From: SM23-28-2 sp964512285
GTDB taxonomy: Bacteria; Chloroflexota; Dehalococcoidia; SM23-28-2
Assembly (NCBI GenBank): GCA_964512285.1
Contig: CAZEJO010000005.1
Coordinates: forward strand, 22,656-86,655
DNA: 64,000 bases
Direction: 5' to 3'
Shown piece by piece: positions 33,175 through 40,470 of this stretch (position 1 is its first letter; each line of letters opens with the position of its first letter). The notes below the pieces were generated by a model. That model worked only from the letters and a program-made list of their open reading frames with translations, did no database searches and was not told where the DNA came from. Made by a program: the position numbers and the translations under genes.

Positions 33175-34230
33175 ATGTACCGAATAGCTGTAATCCCCGG
33201 CGACGGAACAGGTGGTGAGGTGGTGCGCGAGGGCCTGAAGGTGCTGGAAGCGGCCGCCCAGGCCACCGGCTTCCGCTACGACACCACTACGTACGACTTC
33301 GGCGGCGAGCGCTACCTGCGAACGGGCGAAGCCTTGCCTGACTCCGCCATCGAGGAGCTGCGGGGCTTCGACGCCATCTACCTGGGCGCCGTCGGCCATC
33401 CGGACGTGCCGCCGGGCCCTCTGGAGAAGGGCATCCTGCTGCGCATCCGCTTTGAACTGGACCAGTACATCAACCTTCGCCCGGTGAAGCTCTACCCTGG
33501 CGTGGACTGCCCTCTCAAGAACAAGGGCCCGGAAGACATTGACTTCGCCATCGTTCGCGAGAACACCGAGGGGCTCTACACGGGCATGGGCGGCGTCCAG
33601 TACAAGGGCACGCCCCAGGAGGTCTCCACCCAGATCCACTGCACCACCCGCTTCGGTGCCGAGCGGGCTATCCGCTATGCCTTTGAACTGACCCGCAAGC
33701 GCAACAAGCGGAAGCAGCTTCACCTGGTGGCCAAGACCAACGTCCTGACCAACGTCCACGATACCTGGTGGCGGGCCTTCTGTGAGGTGGGCGACGCCGA
33801 CTATCCCGACATCAAGCGAGAGTATGCCCACGTCGACGCCTGCTGCATGTGGTTCGTCAAGAACCCGGAGTGGTTCGATGTGATCGTGGTCGACAACATG
33901 TTCGGCGATATCATCACGGACCTGGGAGCAATGATTCAGGGTGGTATGGGCGTGGCGGCGGGAGGCAACATCAACCCGCAGGGCGTCTCCATGTTCGAGC
34001 CCATTGGCGGCAGCGCGCCCAAGTACACAGGCCAGAACGTCATCTGCCCGCTGGCGGCCATCGCCGCCGGCCAGATGATGCTGGAAGTGCTCGGCGAAGA
34101 GAAAGCGGCCGATCGGGTCGAGCAGGCGATCATCAAGGCCCTGAGCAGCGGCAAGATCAAGTCGCTGAACGCCGGCCGAATGGGCCTGAGCACGTCTGAG
34201 GTAGGGGATTTGGTGGCGTCGCTGGTGTAG
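33175..34230 (+). CDS. leuB: 3-isopropylmalate dehydrogenase
   Basis: 351 residues of the isocitrate/isopropylmalate dehydrogenase family. YRIAVIPGDGTGGEVV opens the protein, LRPVKLYPGV holds substrate-binding arginines, and VVDNMFGDIITDLGAMIQGGMG is the conserved metal/cofactor motif, with EPIGGSAPKYTGQN after it. It oxidises 3-isopropylmalate, and probably methylmalate from the citramalate route. The subgroup resembles the tartrate/homoisocitrate-like branch, but the operon makes LeuB the best call. A 124-bp gap precedes it; I found only a weak -10 there. Confidence 0.91.
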   Translation: MYRIAVIPGDGTGGEVVREGLKVLEAAAQATGFRYDTTTYDFGGERYLRTGEALPDSAIEELRGFDAIYLGAVGHPDVPPGPLEKGILLRIRFELDQYINLRPVKLYPGVDCPLKNKGPEDIDFAIVRENTEGLYTGMGGVQYKGTPQEVSTQIHCTTRFGAERAIRYAFELTRKRNKRKQLHLVAKTNVLTNVHDTWWRAFCEVGDADYPDIKREYAHVDACCMWFVKNPEWFDVIVVDNMFGDIITDLGAMIQGGMGVAAGGNINPQGVSMFEPIGGSAPKYTGQNVICPLAAIAAGQMMLEVLGEEKAADRVEQAIIKALSSGKIKSLNAGRMGLSTSEVGDLVASLV

Positions 34231-34284
34231 ATCGCTGCCGCGAAAAGAGAAACGGGTGGCGGAGAAGACTGGAGCTGAGCGGAC

Positions 34285-35874
34285 ATGACTAGCGTTGAAC
34301 TATACGACACCACACTCCGAGACGGCACGCAGATGGAGGGCATATCGCTCTCCGCCGAGGACAAGCTGAAGATCGCCCGCAAGCTGGACGAGCTGGGCGT
34401 GCACTACATCGAGGGGGGCTGGCCGGGCTCCAACCCCAAAGACGCCGAGTTCTTCGTGCGGGCCCAATCGCTCAAGCTGTCCAACGCCAAGCTGGTCGCC
34501 TTCGGCTCCACCCGTCGCGCCGGCGGCAAAGCGGACAAAGACCCCAACATCCGCGCGCTGATCGACGCCCGCACGCCGGTGGTCACCCTTGTGGGCAAGG
34601 CCAGCGACATGCAGGTGCGCGAGATCCTCGAGACCACCCTGGAAGAGAACCTAGAGATGATCTCCGACTCCATCCGCTACCTCAAGTCGCACGGCCTCAC
34701 CGTCTTCCTGGACGCCGAGCACTACTTCGACGGCTTCTACTCCGACCACCGCTACACGATTCAGTGCCTCCAGTCGGCGGCCAAGGCCGGGGTGGACTGC
34801 ATCATCATGTGCGACACCAACGGCGGCACCATCACCTCCCGCCTGAGGGAGCCGATCAAGGCGGCAATGGAGGCCGTCGACACGCCCCTGGGCATCCACG
34901 CCCACAACGCCTCCGACGTGGCGGTGGCCAACAGCCTGACGGCCGTGGAGATGGGGGTAGCCCAGGTGCAGGGGTGCATCAACGGCTACGGCGACGGCTG
35001 CGGCAACGCCGACATGATCAGCGTCATCGCCAACCTCAAGCTCAAGATGAGCATCGACTGCATAAGCGATGAGCAGCTAGCCAAGCTCACCGAGGTCTCC
35101 CGCTACGTCAGCGAGACCGCCAACCTTACGCCCGGCCCGCGCCAGCCGTACGTGGGCACGGCCGCCTTCGCCCACAAAGCGGGCCTGCACGTGGCTGCCC
35201 TCATCAAGCACGAGGAGTCATATCAGCACATCGACCCCGTTCTGGTGGGCAACGACCCTCGCATCCTGGTGTCAGAACTGTCCGGCCAGCGCAACATTCA
35301 GGCCAAGCTCAAGGAGCAAGGCGTCGACATCTCTTTGAGCAAGGAAGAGGCGCGCCATCTCCTGGATGTGGTCAAGCTGATGGAGAGCCGCGGCTACCAG
35401 TACGAGGGGGCGGAGGCCTCATTTGAGCTGCTGGCCAGACGCAGCCGGCCAGGATACCAGGCTCCCTTCGAGATGGACGACTTCATGGTGGTGGAACGCC
35501 GCCACCCTCGCCCTGGCAAGGAGGATGAGAGGGAGATGCTGTCGGAGGCGATGGTCAAGGTGCGGGTGGGCGACGAGAGCATCCATACCGCCGCCGAAGG
35601 GAACGGGCCGGTGAATGCCCTGGACACCGCCGTCCGCAAGGCACTGGTCCAATTCTACCCCACCCTGGAGGCAATCAAGCTCGTGGACTACAAGGTGCGG
35701 ATCATCGATAGCGCCGGCGGCACCGCCGCCTACGTGCGGGTGCTCATCGAGTCCACCGATGGCGAGCACCACTGGACGACGGTGGGCAGCTCCACCGACA
35801 TCATCGAGGCCTCCTGGCTGGCCCTAGCCGACAGCCTAGAGTGGTGGCTGGTAAGACGGGAGGCAAGCCTCTAG
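34285..35874 (+). CDS. cimA: (R)-citramalate synthase
   Basis: 529 residues. The DRE-TIM barrel starts ELYDTTLRDGTQMEGISLSAEDKLKIARKL and contains IEGGWPGSNPKDAEFF and HAHNASDVAVANSL, which separate the CimA subfamily from LeuA. A C-terminal regulatory domain (VRIIDSAGGTAAYVRVLIESTDGEHHWTTVG) is present. It condenses pyruvate with acetyl-CoA, feeding 2-oxobutyrate to isoleucine synthesis without threonine deaminase. No ilvA is in the window. It is the last gene of the ilv-leu block and is followed by a strong hairpin. Confidence 0.93.
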   Translation: MTSVELYDTTLRDGTQMEGISLSAEDKLKIARKLDELGVHYIEGGWPGSNPKDAEFFVRAQSLKLSNAKLVAFGSTRRAGGKADKDPNIRALIDARTPVVTLVGKASDMQVREILETTLEENLEMISDSIRYLKSHGLTVFLDAEHYFDGFYSDHRYTIQCLQSAAKAGVDCIIMCDTNGGTITSRLREPIKAAMEAVDTPLGIHAHNASDVAVANSLTAVEMGVAQVQGCINGYGDGCGNADMISVIANLKLKMSIDCISDEQLAKLTEVSRYVSETANLTPGPRQPYVGTAAFAHKAGLHVAALIKHEESYQHIDPVLVGNDPRILVSELSGQRNIQAKLKEQGVDISLSKEEARHLLDVVKLMESRGYQYEGAEASFELLARRSRPGYQAPFEMDDFMVVERRHPRPGKEDEREMLSEAMVKVRVGDESIHTAAEGNGPVNALDTAVRKALVQFYPTLEAIKLVDYKVRIIDSAGGTAAYVRVLIESTDGEHHWTTVGSSTDIIEASWLALADSLEWWLVRREASL

Positions 35875-35887
35875 CCTGGCAGAAAGG

Positions 35888-35923
35888 GAGAGGCTGATCT
35901 GCCGTACGGCAGGCCAGCCTCTC
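35888..35923 (+). terminator. Hairpin ending the ilv-leu operon
   Basis: GAGAGGCT (35888-35895) pairs with AGCCTCTC (35916-35923), and an inner CTGCCGTACGGCAG closes the top. There is no T-run after it, so it may be Rho-assisted or an mRNA-stabilising end. Confidence 0.6.
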
Positions 35924-36138
35924 ATAGGGGAGGAGCCTCTCTAGAAGGCGTTAGTATTGGCCGCTATACAATCCCGCGACCAGAAGCCATCGAATCACCA
36001 TCATCACTATCGTTCGCAGCCAACAGTGTCGGATCGATGACTTCCATATTCAATAACGCTTACGGCTTGGCTCAGATTCGGGGTGAGACCACTCTGACAA
36101 AATTTTCGGCCAGTTGCCAATAAGCTCCCCTCTGCCGC
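35924..36138. other. Intergenic stretch, nothing recognised
   Basis: A relatively AT-rich 215-bp region between the cimA hairpin and the next promoter. No coding frame, RNA gene or repeat was recognised. Confidence 0.5.
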
Positions 36139-36167
36139 TTGCCAGGGCAGCGGTGCTCTGCTATACT
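36139..36167 (+). promoter_or_regulatory. Sigma-70 promoter for the zinc-ribbon gene
   Basis: TTGCCA (36139-36144), a 17-bp spacer and TATACT (36162-36167). It lies 34 bp before the GTG start at 36201. Confidence 0.7.
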
Positions 36168-36200
36168 GCCTGGCGATTACGTCTGGTTGGGAGGAGTCTC

Positions 36201-36416
36201 GTGGTAGTGGTGAACGGTTTTCCCAAATGTCAAAAGTGCCAAACCGGTGACCTGGTTCCCTTATCCGATTTTGGGAGCCAGGGGGCGCCCATCCATTACA
36301 AGGCGTGGGCGTGCACTAACCCCAACTGTGGGTTCAACATCAAGATCCGGAATGGCGATCTGTACATCGATGAGCCGATCAGCGACGGGGCTCTTCATAC
36401 CCCCCGGGTCCGCTAA
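36201..36416 (+). CDS. Small zinc-ribbon protein, function unknown
   Basis: About 71 residues from a GTG start with GGGAGGAG at 36189-36196. The upstream part of the open frame runs through the promoter and is not coding. It has a CxxC (CQKC) and a CxxxxC (CTNPNC) pair spaced by about 28 residues, the layout of a zinc ribbon, followed by FNIKIRNGDLYIDEPI. Small ribbon proteins of this shape often bind nucleic acid or partner proteins, but no function can be assigned. Confidence 0.68.
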   Translation: MVVVNGFPKCQKCQTGDLVPLSDFGSQGAPIHYKAWACTNPNCGFNIKIRNGDLYIDEPISDGALHTPRVR

Positions 36417-36457
36417 GCAGCCATTATCCATTTCCCCACATCCCCAAAAATAGCCAC

Positions 36458-36495
36458 AAAGGCCTGGCAGGCTTTGCTTTGGCTTTCTTTTTCCC
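36458..36495 (+). terminator. Intrinsic terminator after the zinc-ribbon gene
   Basis: AAAGGCCTG pairs with CAGGCTTT (one bulge), followed by GCTTTGGCTTTCTTTTT. Confidence 0.6.
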
Positions 36496-36575
36496 TATCG
36501 CCCTCCCCCAGACGGTTCATTCAGCAGGCCTCCACTTCATCACCCCTAGCCCACCAGCGCCGCATGTTTTAGATC

Positions 36576-36604
36576 TCGACACCTTGAACCGCATTTGCTA
36601 GAAT
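36576..36604 (+). promoter_or_regulatory. Sigma-70 promoter for tRNA-Pro
   Basis: TCGACA (36576-36581), a 17-bp spacer and TAGAAT (36599-36604), 37 bp before the mature tRNA 5' end. Confidence 0.7.
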
Positions 36605-36641
36605 GAGAATCTGCCAGTTTGGTGGGTTGGAGGAGGTTTGG

Positions 36642-36719
36642 CGGGGTGTAGCTCAGTCAGGTTAGAGCGCACGGTTCGGGACCGTGAGGTCGGCAGTTCG
36701 AATCTGCCCACCCCGACCA
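36642..36719 (+). tRNA. tRNA-Pro (anticodon CGG)
   Basis: The acceptor stem CGGGGTG pairs with CACCCCG, and the ACCA end is encoded. The anticodon arm CACGG-TTCGGGA-CCGTG gives anticodon CGG, reading CCG. The T-arm GGCAG-TTCGAAT-CTGCC is perfect, and the D-arm is GCTCAGTCAGGTTAGAGC. Confidence 0.96.
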
Positions 36720-37046
36720 GGTACCGGACGGTGAACAGAGGCAGCCAAGAGCGTCTCTGAAATCCCCTTTCGTCTGACGATCGTATCTTCCCAGGACGAG
36801 GCAATCTTCCAGCGACCTGTAGGCGTTCACGCATGATTAAGTGCCAACTCTTCGCCGAGGTCAGGTAACTATCTGGCCAGATGAGCGTTCTTAGGTAAGC
36901 CAGTTGGCTACAGCATGAGGGAAGCTTGAACAACTTGAGAGGCTTTCTTGGAGAATGGCGTAACGCCTGGCTTGCCCTGACGTCTTTAAAGGAGACGCGC
37001 GGCGGCAATGGTCACCAGTTCTCTCCAAAACTGTACAAAGGCGGAC
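36720..37046. other. Intergenic stretch, nothing recognised
   Basis: Lower-GC sequence between tRNA-Pro and the TPR-gene promoter. A minus-strand open frame here runs back through the tRNA and is an artefact. No terminator with a T-run was found for the tRNA. Confidence 0.55.
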
Positions 37047-37075
37047 TTGCAAAAGACTAGAGAAACCTCTAAAAT
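37047..37075 (+). promoter_or_regulatory. Sigma-70 promoter for the TPR gene
   Basis: TTGCAA (37047-37052), a 17-bp spacer and TAAAAT (37070-37075). The predicted leader is about 23 bases and contains GAGGTG before the ATG at 37105. Confidence 0.7.
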
Positions 37076-37104
37076 GCGCGGCACTGTGAGGTGATTTGAC
37101 GAAT

Positions 37105-37932
37105 ATGGTATTCACAGCAGACGACCGGACGAGGTTGTTTCGGCGGCAGCGGACGCAGCAGGCCATCCAACTGGCCATGCAGGGCCAGTGGCAAGAAGCT
37201 GCGGCCGTCAACCGAGCGATCATCGCTGTCTTTCCTAACGATGTGGATGCCTACAATCGGTTGGGGAAGGCCCTGACGGAACTCGGCCAGTACTCAGAAG
37301 CGCGGCAAGCCTACGCCAGGACCCTGGAGCTTGACTCCCTCAACTCCATCGCCCAGAAGAACCTGGCGCGTCTGGCCACCCTGGACGAGGGGGCAGCTGT
37401 CCAAACAGAGCGAGGCCAGAAGCTCGCTCCTCAGATGTTCATATCGGAGATGGGCAAGACTGGCATAACTGTTCTGACACGAGCGGCCGCGAAGGCTGCC
37501 GCCCGCATGACAGCAGGGGATCAGGTGTTTCTGCGCCGTCAGAACAACACGCTGGTGGTAGAGAGCAGCCAGGGAGAGTACCTGGGAGAGGTAGAGCCCA
37601 AGCTAGGCATGCGCTTGATCAAGCTGATGGAGGGTGGCAACGAATACGCGGCGGCCATCGCTACCCTCAACCAGGACGATGTTCGGGTAATCATCAAAGA
37701 AACCTTCCAGGACCCCAGCCAGGCGGGCAAGCTCTCCTTCCCACCGACGGCCGGAGACGCCTTCCGCGCCTACACGAAAGAGGGCTTGGTGCGGCGCGAT
37801 GTGGAAGAAGATGTGGACAGCTTCGAGGAGGGAGACGACGCAGAGGACTGGGACAGCCGTCGCAAGGGTCCGGAGGTGGATGTCACCCTCTACGAGTTCG
37901 CCGCCGGCGGGGAGGAGGAGGAAGAAGAGTAG
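37105..37932 (+). CDS. TPR-repeat protein with acidic C-terminal tail, function unknown
   Basis: About 275 residues. The first 90 contain two TPR units (WQEAAAVNRAIIAVFPNDVDAYNRLGKALTELG and QYSEARQAYARTLELDSLNSIAQKNLARL). A central beta-rich domain includes GDQVFLRRQNNTLVVESSQGEYLGEVEPKLGMRLIKLMEGGNEY. The last 60 residues are very acidic and end in a run of six or so glutamates. The combination suggests a cytoplasmic protein-protein or nucleic-acid-associated factor. No known family is assigned. It is monocistronic, with its own promoter and terminator. Confidence 0.72.
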   Translation: MVFTADDRTRLFRRQRTQQAIQLAMQGQWQEAAAVNRAIIAVFPNDVDAYNRLGKALTELGQYSEARQAYARTLELDSLNSIAQKNLARLATLDEGAAVQTERGQKLAPQMFISEMGKTGITVLTRAAAKAAARMTAGDQVFLRRQNNTLVVESSQGEYLGEVEPKLGMRLIKLMEGGNEYAAAIATLNQDDVRVIIKETFQDPSQAGKLSFPPTAGDAFRAYTKEGLVRRDVEEDVDSFEEGDDAEDWDSRRKGPEVDVTLYEFAAGGEEEEEE

Positions 37933-37962
37933 GCGAAGCCACACTGACACAGAAGCTTTGGC

Positions 37963-38003
37963 GGCCGAGGCGCAGGCGAGAGAAAAGCCTCGGCCCTTTT
38001 CTT
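37963..38003 (+). terminator. Intrinsic terminator after the TPR gene
   Basis: GGCCGAGGC (37963-37971) pairs exactly with GCCTCGGCC (37987-37995), followed by CTTTTCTT. Confidence 0.82.
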
Positions 38004-38031
38004 GCCACTGCCAAGCTGGCCTTGCTATCAT
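38002..38031 (+). promoter_or_regulatory. Sigma-70 promoter for the ABC exporter operon
   Basis: TTGCCA (38002-38007), an 18-bp spacer and TATCAT (38026-38031), with TGC before the -10. It starts directly on the T-run of the preceding terminator. Confidence 0.6.
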
Positions 38032-38078
38032 CGCCTGGGCTTAACTGAACCAAGGCGGCTGCTATTCCATCCTGAGCC

Positions 38079-39002
38079 ATGCCGGCGATAATTCGCGCTC
38101 GCAACCTGGTTAAACGCTATGACGGCTTCACCGCCGTGGACGGCATCGACTTCTCGGTGCGCAGGGGGGAGTGCTTTGGCTTCCTGGGGCCGAACGGCGC
38201 CGGCAAGACCACCACCGTACGCATGATCTCCTGCGTATCGCCCGTGACCGAGGGCGAGCTGGCGGTGGACGGTTTGGACGTTCGGCGAGAACAACGTCGG
38301 ATCAAGTCGATCCTGGGCGTAGTGCCTCAGGAGGACAACCTTGACCCGGACCTCTCCGTGCGCCAGAACCTGGCGGTCTATGCCCGCTATTTCGACATGC
38401 CGAAGGAGTTGGCCAATCAGCGCATAGACGAGAGCCTGGCCCTGTTCCAGCTGGAGGAGAAGCAGCGCGAGCCCATCTGGGCTCTGTCCACGGGCCTCAA
38501 ACGGCGGCTCACCATTGCCCGCGGTCTGATCAATCAGCCGAAGATCCTGGTGCTGGACGAGCCGACCACCGGCCTCGACCCGCAGGCGCGCCACCTGGTT
38601 TGGCAGAAGCTGCGCTACCTCAAGGAGCAAGGGGTAACCATGCTGCTGTGCACGCACTACATGGAGGAAGCCTCTCACCTCTGCGACCGCCTGGTCATCA
38701 TGTATCAGGGGCGCATCCTGGTGGAGGGCTCGCCGGCGGGACTGGTAGAGGAGCACGCCGGACGGGAGGTGGCGGAGGTGCACGTCAGCAGCCCACAGCG
38801 AGAGAGAATTCTGGCCGAGATGGCGTCCCGGCCCGGCCTGACGGTGGAGGAGGTGGAGGATGTCCTCTACGTCTATGCGCGCACCCCCGACGGCCGAGCG
38901 CAGATGGCCGACCTGATCCTGGACGCGGAGAGCGTGGCCTACCACCAGGCCAACCTGGAGGATGTCTTCCTGCGCCTGACGGGGAGAGGGCTCATAGAAT
39001 GA
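38079..39002 (+). CDS. ABC transporter ATP-binding protein (DrrA/NodI-like)
   Basis: 307 residues. Walker A GPNGAGKTT, Q-loop VPQEDNLDPD, the signature LSTGLKRRLTIARGL, Walker B LVLDEPTTGLDP, and H-loop LCTHYMEEA are all present. A C-terminal domain of about 80 residues is typical of export ATPases for drugs or lipo-oligosaccharides. It pairs with the permease that starts four bases before its stop (ATGA). The transported molecule is unknown. Confidence 0.92.
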   Translation: MPAIIRARNLVKRYDGFTAVDGIDFSVRRGECFGFLGPNGAGKTTTVRMISCVSPVTEGELAVDGLDVRREQRRIKSILGVVPQEDNLDPDLSVRQNLAVYARYFDMPKELANQRIDESLALFQLEEKQREPIWALSTGLKRRLTIARGLINQPKILVLDEPTTGLDPQARHLVWQKLRYLKEQGVTMLLCTHYMEEASHLCDRLVIMYQGRILVEGSPAGLVEEHAGREVAEVHVSSPQRERILAEMASRPGLTVEEVEDVLYVYARTPDGRAQMADLILDAESVAYHQANLEDVFLRLTGRGLIE

Positions 39003-39805
39003 GTATCGCCCTCCCTGGTCTGGGCATTCGTCTCCCCGATGTGTCCTATCGGGCGTATCGGGTGTGGCAACGTAACCGCGACGTTTACCTGCGCCTGTGG
39101 AAAGCGGAGGCCATATGGCCGCTGGCAGAGCCGCTCATCACCCTTCTTGCCCTGGGTCTAGGCCTAGGAGGACTGGTAACTCGCTCGGAGTTGCCCGGCG
39201 ACCAGCGCTATATCGAATTCATCGCCCCCGGCATTCTGGCGGTATTCCCCATGTGGGCGGCCGCAGGCGAGTGCGGCTGGGGCTCCTTCTTCCGCATGGA
39301 GAACCAAAGAACCTACCACGCCATCATCGCCACGCCGGTGAGCATCGAAGACGTGATTACGGGCGAGATCCTGTGGGGGGCCACTCGGGGCTTCATCAGC
39401 ACTGTGTACATACTGGCGGTAACGGCCGCCTTCCTGCTGCTGGACTCGCCGATGGTTTTGCTGGCGCTTCCCATGGCCTACGTCTCCGGCTTCATGTTCG
39501 CCAGCGTCTCTCTGTCCTATACCTCCGTCGCCCGCTCCATCAGCTCCCTCAACTACTTTTTCGCCCTATTCGTAACGCCTCAGTTCTGGCTGGGCGGCGT
39601 CTTCTTCCCGCTGGAGAACCTGCCAGAGGAACTACAGGTTGTCTCCTGGTTTGTGCCGGCCACACACGTAGTGAACATCTACCGCGGCCTGGTGCAAGGC
39701 CATCTCGGTTGGGGCCATCTGGGCGACCTGGCCTGGATAGCGGTAGTGGCCGCTATCTTCTACAGCATCGCCCTCTACTCCATGCGGCGCCGGCTCATTC
39801 AGTAA
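38999..39805 (+). CDS. ABC-2 type transporter permease (NodJ/DrrB-like)
   Basis: 268 residues with about six membrane segments (LAEPLITLLALGLGLGGL, FIAPGILAVFPMWAAAG, VYILAVTAAFLLLDSPMVLLALPMAYVSGFMFA, LNYFFALFVTPQFWLGGVFFPLENLP, and a C-terminal one). The P(Q/M)FWLGGVFFPLENLP motif is characteristic of ABC-2 export permeases. It is translationally coupled to the ATPase. The substrate is unknown; lipid-linked saccharide or drug export are the family's usual roles. Confidence 0.9.
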   Translation: MSIALPGLGIRLPDVSYRAYRVWQRNRDVYLRLWKAEAIWPLAEPLITLLALGLGLGGLVTRSELPGDQRYIEFIAPGILAVFPMWAAAGECGWGSFFRMENQRTYHAIIATPVSIEDVITGEILWGATRGFISTVYILAVTAAFLLLDSPMVLLALPMAYVSGFMFASVSLSYTSVARSISSLNYFFALFVTPQFWLGGVFFPLENLPEELQVVSWFVPATHVVNIYRGLVQGHLGWGHLGDLAWIAVVAAIFYSIALYSMRRRLIQ

Positions 39806-39859
39806 GGCACGTAGGCGTCTTTCCCCTTTCTCAGATAGATGGTATTCTTGGGAGTGTAA

Positions 39860-39882
39860 ACACGGGCAAATGTTTGCCGTGT
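39860..39882 (+). terminator. Hairpin after the ABC permease gene
   Basis: ACACGGGCAAA and TTTGCCGTGT pair with one bulged G. There is no T-run, so it is a weak terminator candidate. Nothing else is recognisable in 39806-40034. Confidence 0.4.
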
Positions 39883-40034
39883 GTTGGCCCGTCTGGCTGG
39901 CAAGGGCCTCGCTCTGAGAGAGAGAAGGTTCGAGTCGCCTTGAAGGGATTCTGGGAGCAGTTCAGGCTGCGTGAGGTAGTCCAGTAGCAAAGTGTGGCGA
40001 TAGGCTGCCGCGACTTCAAGAAGGGGGTTCGACG

Positions 40035-40463
40035 ATGGGCAACGAACAGATGCTGGCGAATGCTCCCCTGTTTGCCGGGTTCGACTCGGCGGAGCTCAAA
40101 CGCCTCGCCAGGAACCTCTATCCCAGGCAGTACCAGGCGGGCGACGTAATCCTGAAAGAGGGGGAGGAGGCAGCGGGCTTCTACGTCGTCTCTTCGGGCC
40201 AAGTGGAGGTGGTGAAGGACCTGGGCGGCTCGAAGGAGACCGTCATCTGCACTCTGGGCCCGGGAGACTTCTTCGGGGAGACGGCCCTGCTGGACGGCTA
40301 TCCCCGTACCGCCAGCATCCGCGGCCTGGAGGACGGCGAAGTTCTGGTCATGACCCGCTGGGACTTCCTCGCCGGGCTGAAGAGTACCCCCGACATGGCG
40401 GTGCAGATCCTGCGCACGCTGGCCCGCCGCCTGCGCCAGACCGATGCTCGCCTGAGCGAGTAG
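40035..40463 (+). CDS. Cyclic-nucleotide-binding-domain protein
   Basis: 142 residues, a single CRP-like cNMP-binding domain: LFAGFDSAELKRLARNLYPRQYQAGDVILKEGE, then the phosphate-binding cassette GDFFGETALLDGYPRTASI with its Glu and Arg. A final helix follows (LRTLARRLRQTD). No DNA-binding domain is attached, so it is not a CRP-type regulator by itself. It ends 7 bp before gyrA and may be cotranscribed with it. The bound nucleotide and partner are unknown. Confidence 0.86.
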   Translation: MGNEQMLANAPLFAGFDSAELKRLARNLYPRQYQAGDVILKEGEEAAGFYVVSSGQVEVVKDLGGSKETVICTLGPGDFFGETALLDGYPRTASIRGLEDGEVLVMTRWDFLAGLKSTPDMAVQILRTLARRLRQTDARLSE

Positions 40464-40470
40464 GGAGACC

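Noticed and set aside
36598..37008. 136-codon minus-strand open frame over tRNA-Pro
   Set aside because: Part of the frame is the reverse complement of the tRNA itself. It has no ribosome site or family similarity.
39806..40034. Small gene between the ABC permease and the cNMP-binding gene
   Set aside because: Open frames here lack ribosome sites and similarity; only a weak hairpin is supported.
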